Shown here piece after piece: positions 15,381 to 18,499 of a stretch of 18,499 nt of DNA (the stretch's first letter is position 1; every line of letters starts with the position of its first letter). The notes beneath the pieces were generated by a model. That model did not search any database. It had not been told where the DNA came from and worked only from the letters and a program-made list of their open reading frames with translations. The DNA lies in NCBI GenBank assembly GCA_003648455.1, contig QMPG01000025.1, forward strand, positions 1 to 18,499, in the 5' to 3' direction. The position numbers and the translations under genes are program-made. This DNA is from Bacteroidota bacterium. Its GTDB lineage: Bacteria; Bacteroidota; Bacteroidia; Bacteroidales; B39-G9.

Positions 15381-16388
15381 ATGGATTATTATAGCTTGTT
15401 GAAAAAATTATCTTTTAAAAAGATAGTAAATTTGTTTAAAGTTTTTGCCGGTTATAAAATCTCAAATGTTTATAAAAAACCAATTGTTTGGGGATTACCA
15501 TACAGCGTTTCAATAGAGCCAACAACTTTTTGCAATCTTAATTGTCTTGAATGCCCAAGTGGTCAAAATAATTTTACACGAAAAACCGGCAATATTAACT
15601 ACGCGTTATATAAGTCTATTATTGATGAATTATATCCACACTTATCATACTTGATTTTATATTTTCAAGGAGAACCTTATCTGCATCCTGATTTTTTTGA
15701 ATTGATTAGCTATGCCAATAAAAAGAATATTTATACAGCAAGCTCAACAAACGGACATTTTTTAAACGAAGAAAACGCAAAAAAAACAATTCTTTCGGGT
15801 TTAAATAAACTTATTGTTTCTTTTGATGGAACAACTCAGGAAACATACTCCTTTTATCGAAAAGGAGGGGATTTAAGCAAAGTTGTTGAAGGTGTAAATA
15901 ACTTAGTTAGATTAAAAAAAGAATTGAAATCAAAAACACCATATTTAATATTGCAATTCCTTGTTATTAAGCAAAACCAACATCAGATTGAAGAAGCCAA
16001 AATATTAGCAAAAAAATTACAAGTTGATAAAATTGTTTTTAAAACTGCCCAAATTTATGATTTTGAAAATGGAAGCGAGCTTATTCCTACAATTGAAAAA
16101 TATTCTCGTTATAAGAAATCAAATAACAAATATATAATAAAAAACAAAATGCCAAACAGATGTTGGCGTTTATGGAGTTCTTCAGTAATTACGTGGGACG
16201 GTATGGTTGTTCCTTGTTGTTTCGATAAAGATGCAAAATATGTTATGGGTGAATTAACCACAAAAAAATTTAAGAATATTTGGAAATCACACAAATATCA
16301 AAATTTTAGAAGAGAAGTATTGCTTTCCCGAGAAAGTCTTGATATTTGTAAAAATTGCACAGAGGGTCTCGGGGATTCAACTAAATAA
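15381..16388 (+). CDS. Radical SAM/SPASM domain protein
   Basis: The 335-residue protein (from ATG 15381) contains the radical SAM [4Fe-4S] motif CNLNCLECP (C51, C55, C58), the GGEP-like SAM-binding QGEP (96-99), and VSFDG (146-150). A C-terminal SPASM-type cysteine set (C261, C279, C280, C323, C326; PCCFDKDAKYVMGEL and CKNC) probably binds auxiliary Fe-S. Such proteins modify peptides or act on sugars and other small molecules; the substrate is unknown, and no short precursor peptide is apparent next to it. An in-frame TTG at 15366 would add five residues but is less likely. There is hardly room for a promoter after the preceding terminator, so transcription may depend on read-through. It converges on the ArsR gene with 14 nt between. 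Confidence 0.88.
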   Translation: MDYYSLLKKLSFKKIVNLFKVFAGYKISNVYKKPIVWGLPYSVSIEPTTFCNLNCLECPSGQNNFTRKTGNINYALYKSIIDELYPHLSYLILYFQGEPYLHPDFFELISYANKKNIYTASSTNGHFLNEENAKKTILSGLNKLIVSFDGTTQETYSFYRKGGDLSKVVEGVNNLVRLKKELKSKTPYLILQFLVIKQNQHQIEEAKILAKKLQVDKIVFKTAQIYDFENGSELIPTIEKYSRYKKSNNKYIIKNKMPNRCWRLWSSSVITWDGMVVPCCFDKDAKYVMGELTTKKFKNIWKSHKYQNFRREVLLSRESLDICKNCTEGLGDSTK

Positions 16389-16402
16389 GTTTAGTGTGAT
16401 TT

Positions 16403-16696
16403 TTAACTACACTGAGAAACACAATCAATAATTTGACTTAATTTTTCATGTTTCAAAAAATAAAAAGCGTTTTTACCTTCTCTTTTTGAAGCAAGAATTC
16501 CTTTATCTTTCAAAATGCCAAGATGGTGAGAGGTTGTTGACTGTTCAATCTTCAAAAGGTTGTGTATTTCTGTTACAGATAATTTTTTTCCATCTTCTAA
16601 GAAAGTAAGTATTGCTATTCGCATTGGATGTGCAATGGCTTTTAGCATGTTTGCTGTGTTTTCTAGCTGATTGATATCTAGGTCTTTAATTTTCAT
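16403..16696 (-). CDS. ArsR-family winged-helix transcriptional regulator
   Basis: The 97-residue protein is a complete ArsR/SmtB-type repressor: LKAIAHPMRIAIL (18-30), the HTH with recognition helix around EQSTTSHHLGILKDKG (51-66), and the beta-wing (ILASKREGKNAFYFL). The usual ELCVCDL metal site in the alpha-3 helix is absent (LSVTEI instead). Two cysteines lie at the C terminus (C92 and C96, DCVSQC), which could form a metal, redox or persulfide sensor. A near-perfect palindrome about 50 bp upstream overlaps the likely promoter, as expected for autorepression. No obvious partner gene is divergent from it or downstream of it, so the regulon is unknown. Confidence 0.9.
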   Translation of the reverse strand: MKIKDLDINQLENTANMLKAIAHPMRIAILTFLEDGKKLSVTEIHNLLKIEQSTTSHHLGILKDKGILASKREGKNAFYFLKHEKLSQIIDCVSQCS

Positions 16697-16721
16697 GGTT
16701 GTATATGTTTTATTTTAAATG

Positions 16722-16729
16722 CAAATATA
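16722..16729 (-). promoter_or_regulatory. Candidate -7 element of the ArsR gene
   Basis: The minus strand reads TATATTTG, matching TAnnTTTG, 25 nt upstream of the ArsR ATG. The corresponding -33 region (about 16748-16752) falls inside the palindrome at 16745-16772. Confidence 0.55.
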
Positions 16730-16744
16730 TAAATATGTTGGCGC

Positions 16745-16772
16745 ATTATATATGATAATTGTCATATATAAT
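16745..16772. promoter_or_regulatory. Probable ArsR operator palindrome
   Basis: This is a 28-bp inverted repeat with 11-bp perfect arms (ATTATATATGA / TCATATATAAT) around a TAATTG centre whose AATT core is also symmetric, so only one symmetric pair mismatches. The ATA-TGA...TCA-TAT layout matches known ArsR/SmtB operators. It covers the -33 region of the adjacent ArsR-family gene, which suggests autoregulation. Confidence 0.7.
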
Positions 16773-16805
16773 AAAAAAGCCCAATAAATTAATTTATTGG
16801 GCTTT
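16773..16805 (-). terminator. Terminator of the T9SS-sorted protein gene
   Basis: A perfect 30-nt palindrome (stem 16776-16788 with 16793-16805, TTAA centre, GCCCAATAAA / TTTATTGGGC) is followed on the minus strand by T-rich sequence. It starts 20 nt after the stop codon at 16826 and separates this gene from the ArsR operator. Confidence 0.85.
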
Positions 16806-16825
16806 AGGCTAAATAATTTAGACTG

Positions 16826-18499
16826 CTAATCTTTAATAAATGACATTCTTTTTAACACAGAATTTGAGTTATACAGCTTAATAAAATAAATACCTTTTTT
16901 AAGAGAATTTACATTAATTTGCAAATCATTTTTTTGTTTATATAAAGAAAGAATTTTTTCTCCAATAATATTGTATATTTCAATTCTTTCATTGTTGTTA
17001 CCTGTACTTAACGTTAATATGTCTTTTACAGGATTAGGATATAATTTTATTGTATTATTTTCAACAAAATCAATTGAGTTTCCTTGTAATAATACATCCT
17101 GAGAGCATGAATCTGATCCACATGCGTTTGTAACGGTGTAAACAACTTTATATGTGTCGTATGAGCCAAAAGTGTGAATAGGATTTTTACTTTGATTTGT
17201 AAACCCATCATTAAAATTCCATAAAAATGAAGTTCCGTAAGATGATTTATCTGTAAACGAAACTGTTTTGTCATTAATTATATAAGAAAAATCAGAAACA
17301 GGAAGCTTGTTAACAGTTAAAGAAAAAGAACTTGATGTTGAACTATCCTCGTTTATAGAAACTTCAACAGTATAATTACCTTGCTTTGAGGCATAATATA
17401 TTGAGTCTGTTCCTAAAACCTGAGAGTTTCCTTGCATTCTCCATTTGTAGCTTTCGTAAGAACCACGGTTTAATGACAATAAGCTGCTGTCTCCTTCACA
17501 AATTTCGTTTTCTCCAATAATAACAGGAGTTAAAATATTAATAGTGTAATTTTTCGAAGCAGAGGTTGCTTTATTATCTTCATTATCAACAGCTTCAATT
17601 TTGTAATAAACATTTGTTCCTTCTGCCTGAGCAGGAATTTTAGAGACCGATTTATATGTATCTCCGGTGCTAATCGACATGCTAATATTATTGTCAAAAC
17701 TTGTTCCATCTGTGCACCAAAAAACTTTTGCTGTAGAAATAGAACCATCGTCAGTAATGTCAGCAAATACATCTACAGAATCGTTAACAGTAGGTTGTGA
17801 CGGTGTTATAGAAATATTCGAAATGTTTGGAGCAGAAGCCGATGGAATTAAATAGTTAAATGATGTAGACGTTTGCTTATTTCCGTCATTATCTGTAGCC
17901 TCAACTTTATAATAAACAGTTGTTCCTTCAGCTTGAGCAGGAATTTTAGAATCCGATTTGTAAGTATTTCCGGTGCTAAGTGACATGCTAATATTATTGT
18001 CAAAACTTGTTCCATCTGTGCACCAAAAAACTTTTGCCGAAGATATTGTTCCATCGTCTGTAATGTTGGCAAATATATCAACAACATCATCAATTCTTGG
18101 TTGTTCCGGACTTGTTGTTATGTTTGAAATGCTTGGGGCAGAAGCCGATGGAATTAAATAATTATTTGATGCCGAGGTTGTTGTATCATTTTCATTATCA
18201 ACAGCCTGCATTTTATAATAAACAGTTGTTCCTTCAACTTGAGCAGGAATTTTAGAATCCGATTTGTATGTATTACCTGAACTAATGCTCATATTAATAT
18301 TATTATCAAAATTAATATTATCTGTGCACCACAAAACAGCTGCAGAAGTTATTGTTCCATCATCAGTAATATCAGCAGAAACATCAACAGAATCACTTGA
18401 GCTTGGATTTGTTGGCGAGATATTAATGTTTGAGATTGTTGGTGCAGAAGCAGAATTTTCTTGTCCGGTTATTTTTATATCATCAATTCTCCATAATGA
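16826..18499 (-). CDS. Modular secreted protein with T9SS sorting domain (5'-truncated)
   Basis: The frame is open to the right window edge, so 557 C-terminal residues are visible and the start is missing. Residues 1-15 (LWRIDDIKITG) look like the end of an upstream jelly-roll/anchor-J-type domain. Three tandem 102-residue Ig-like repeats follow (16-117, 118-219, 220-321), sharing SASAPxISNI, DITDDG, WCTD, FDNNI, YKS and KIPAQxEGT. Then come an Ig-like domain (about 322-397), a PKD domain (about 398-472, with FLWNFNDGF and NPIHTF), and a C-terminal type A sorting domain (about 480-557: LYPNPVKD, IEIYNIIGEKI, KKGIYFIKLY). The protein should cross the outer membrane by the type IX system and be cell-attached or released. 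The N-terminal catalytic or binding domain lies outside the window. Confidence 0.93.
   Translation of the reverse strand, partial: SLWRIDDIKITGQENSASAPTISNINISPTNPSSSDSVDVSADITDDGTITSAAVLWCTDNINFDNNINMSISSGNTYKSDSKIPAQVEGTTVYYKMQAVDNENDTTTSASNNYLIPSASAPSISNITTSPEQPRIDDVVDIFANITDDGTISSAKVFWCTDGTSFDNNISMSLSTGNTYKSDSKIPAQAEGTTVYYKVEATDNDGNKQTSTSFNYLIPSASAPNISNISITPSQPTVNDSVDVFADITDDGSISTAKVFWCTDGTSFDNNISMSISTGDTYKSVSKIPAQAEGTNVYYKIEAVDNEDNKATSASKNYTINILTPVIIGENEICEGDSSLLSLNRGSYESYKWRMQGNSQVLGTDSIYYASKQGNYTVEVSINEDSSTSSSFSLTVNKLPVSDFSYIINDKTVSFTDKSSYGTSFLWNFNDGFTNQSKNPIHTFGSYDTYKVVYTVTNACGSDSCSQDVLLQGNSIDFVENNTIKLYPNPVKDILTLSTGNNNERIEIYNIIGEKILSLYKQKNDLQINVNSLKKGIYFIKLYNSNSVLKRMSFIKD
17537..18454 (-). 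repeat. Three tandem 306-bp coding repeats
   Basis: Three direct repeats of exactly 306 bp (18454-18149, 18148-17843, 17842-17537) encode the 102-residue Ig-like units. The second and third copies are nearly identical over long stretches, for example around the WCTDGTSFDNNISMS segment; the first copy is more divergent. This suggests recent duplication or gene conversion between copies two and three. Confidence 0.9.

Noticed and set aside
17537..18454. Possible CRISPR or satellite array
   Set aside because: The 306-bp periodic units are in frame and encode Ig-like domains of one protein; there are no short repeat-spacer units.

Overview
The window comes from the chromosome of a low-GC member of the Bacteroidota, probably an environmental or anaerobic Bacteroidales-like lineage. 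Four things point there. The last gene ends in a type IX secretion (T9SS) type A sorting domain. Promoters are of the Bacteroidota type: TAnnTTTG elements lie upstream of both tRNA genes, one of them with a perfect TTG-N19 partner. Shine-Dalgarno sites are largely absent. The lipoprotein and OmpA content also fits. Taxonomy below phylum level is inference.

Layout. 1-660: two minus-strand tRNA genes, tRNA-Asn(GTT) and tRNA-Lys(CTT), each with its own promoter and terminator, plus an unexplained cluster of palindromes at the left edge. 729-3411 (+): a PfkB-family sugar/nucleoside kinase, an outer-membrane beta-barrel-like protein and a PD40-propeller lipoprotein. 3460-6749 (-): a queD-polA pair (6-carboxytetrahydropterin synthase homologue and DNA polymerase I). 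6995-7882 (+): a lipoprotein of unknown function.

8028-14140 (+) is the most distinctive part: seven tightly packed, co-directional genes forming a surface-glycan cassette. The order is GT2 glycosyltransferase, a GNGPSL-motif Rossmann-type protein, a left-handed beta-helix acyltransferase, an SpsF-like cytidylyltransferase, an SpsE/NeuB-like nonulosonate synthase, a second beta-helix acyltransferase, and a GT2 domain fused to a degenerate NeuA (CMP-sialic acid synthetase)-like domain. Together they suggest synthesis, CMP activation, O/N-acylation and transfer of a nonulosonic (sialic-acid-like) sugar. Genes for the early precursor steps, the flippase and the polymerase are not in the window, so this would be a partial or modification cassette. 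It ends at a strong hairpin (14192-14231).

14265-16388 (+): an OmpA-family lipoprotein with a long coiled coil and its terminator, then a radical SAM/SPASM protein. 16403-16696 (-): a small ArsR-family regulator whose presumed operator is a 28-bp near-perfect palindrome just upstream. 16826 to the right edge (-): the C-terminal 557 residues of a large secreted modular protein with three 102-residue Ig-like repeats, an Ig-like domain, a PKD domain and the T9SS sorting domain. It is cut at its 5' end by the window edge.

No insertion sequence, CRISPR array, phage gene or rRNA was seen. The best candidates for something new are the GT2::NeuA-like fusion with eroded catalytic motifs and the adjacent GNGPSL protein as a possible nonulosonate transferase.
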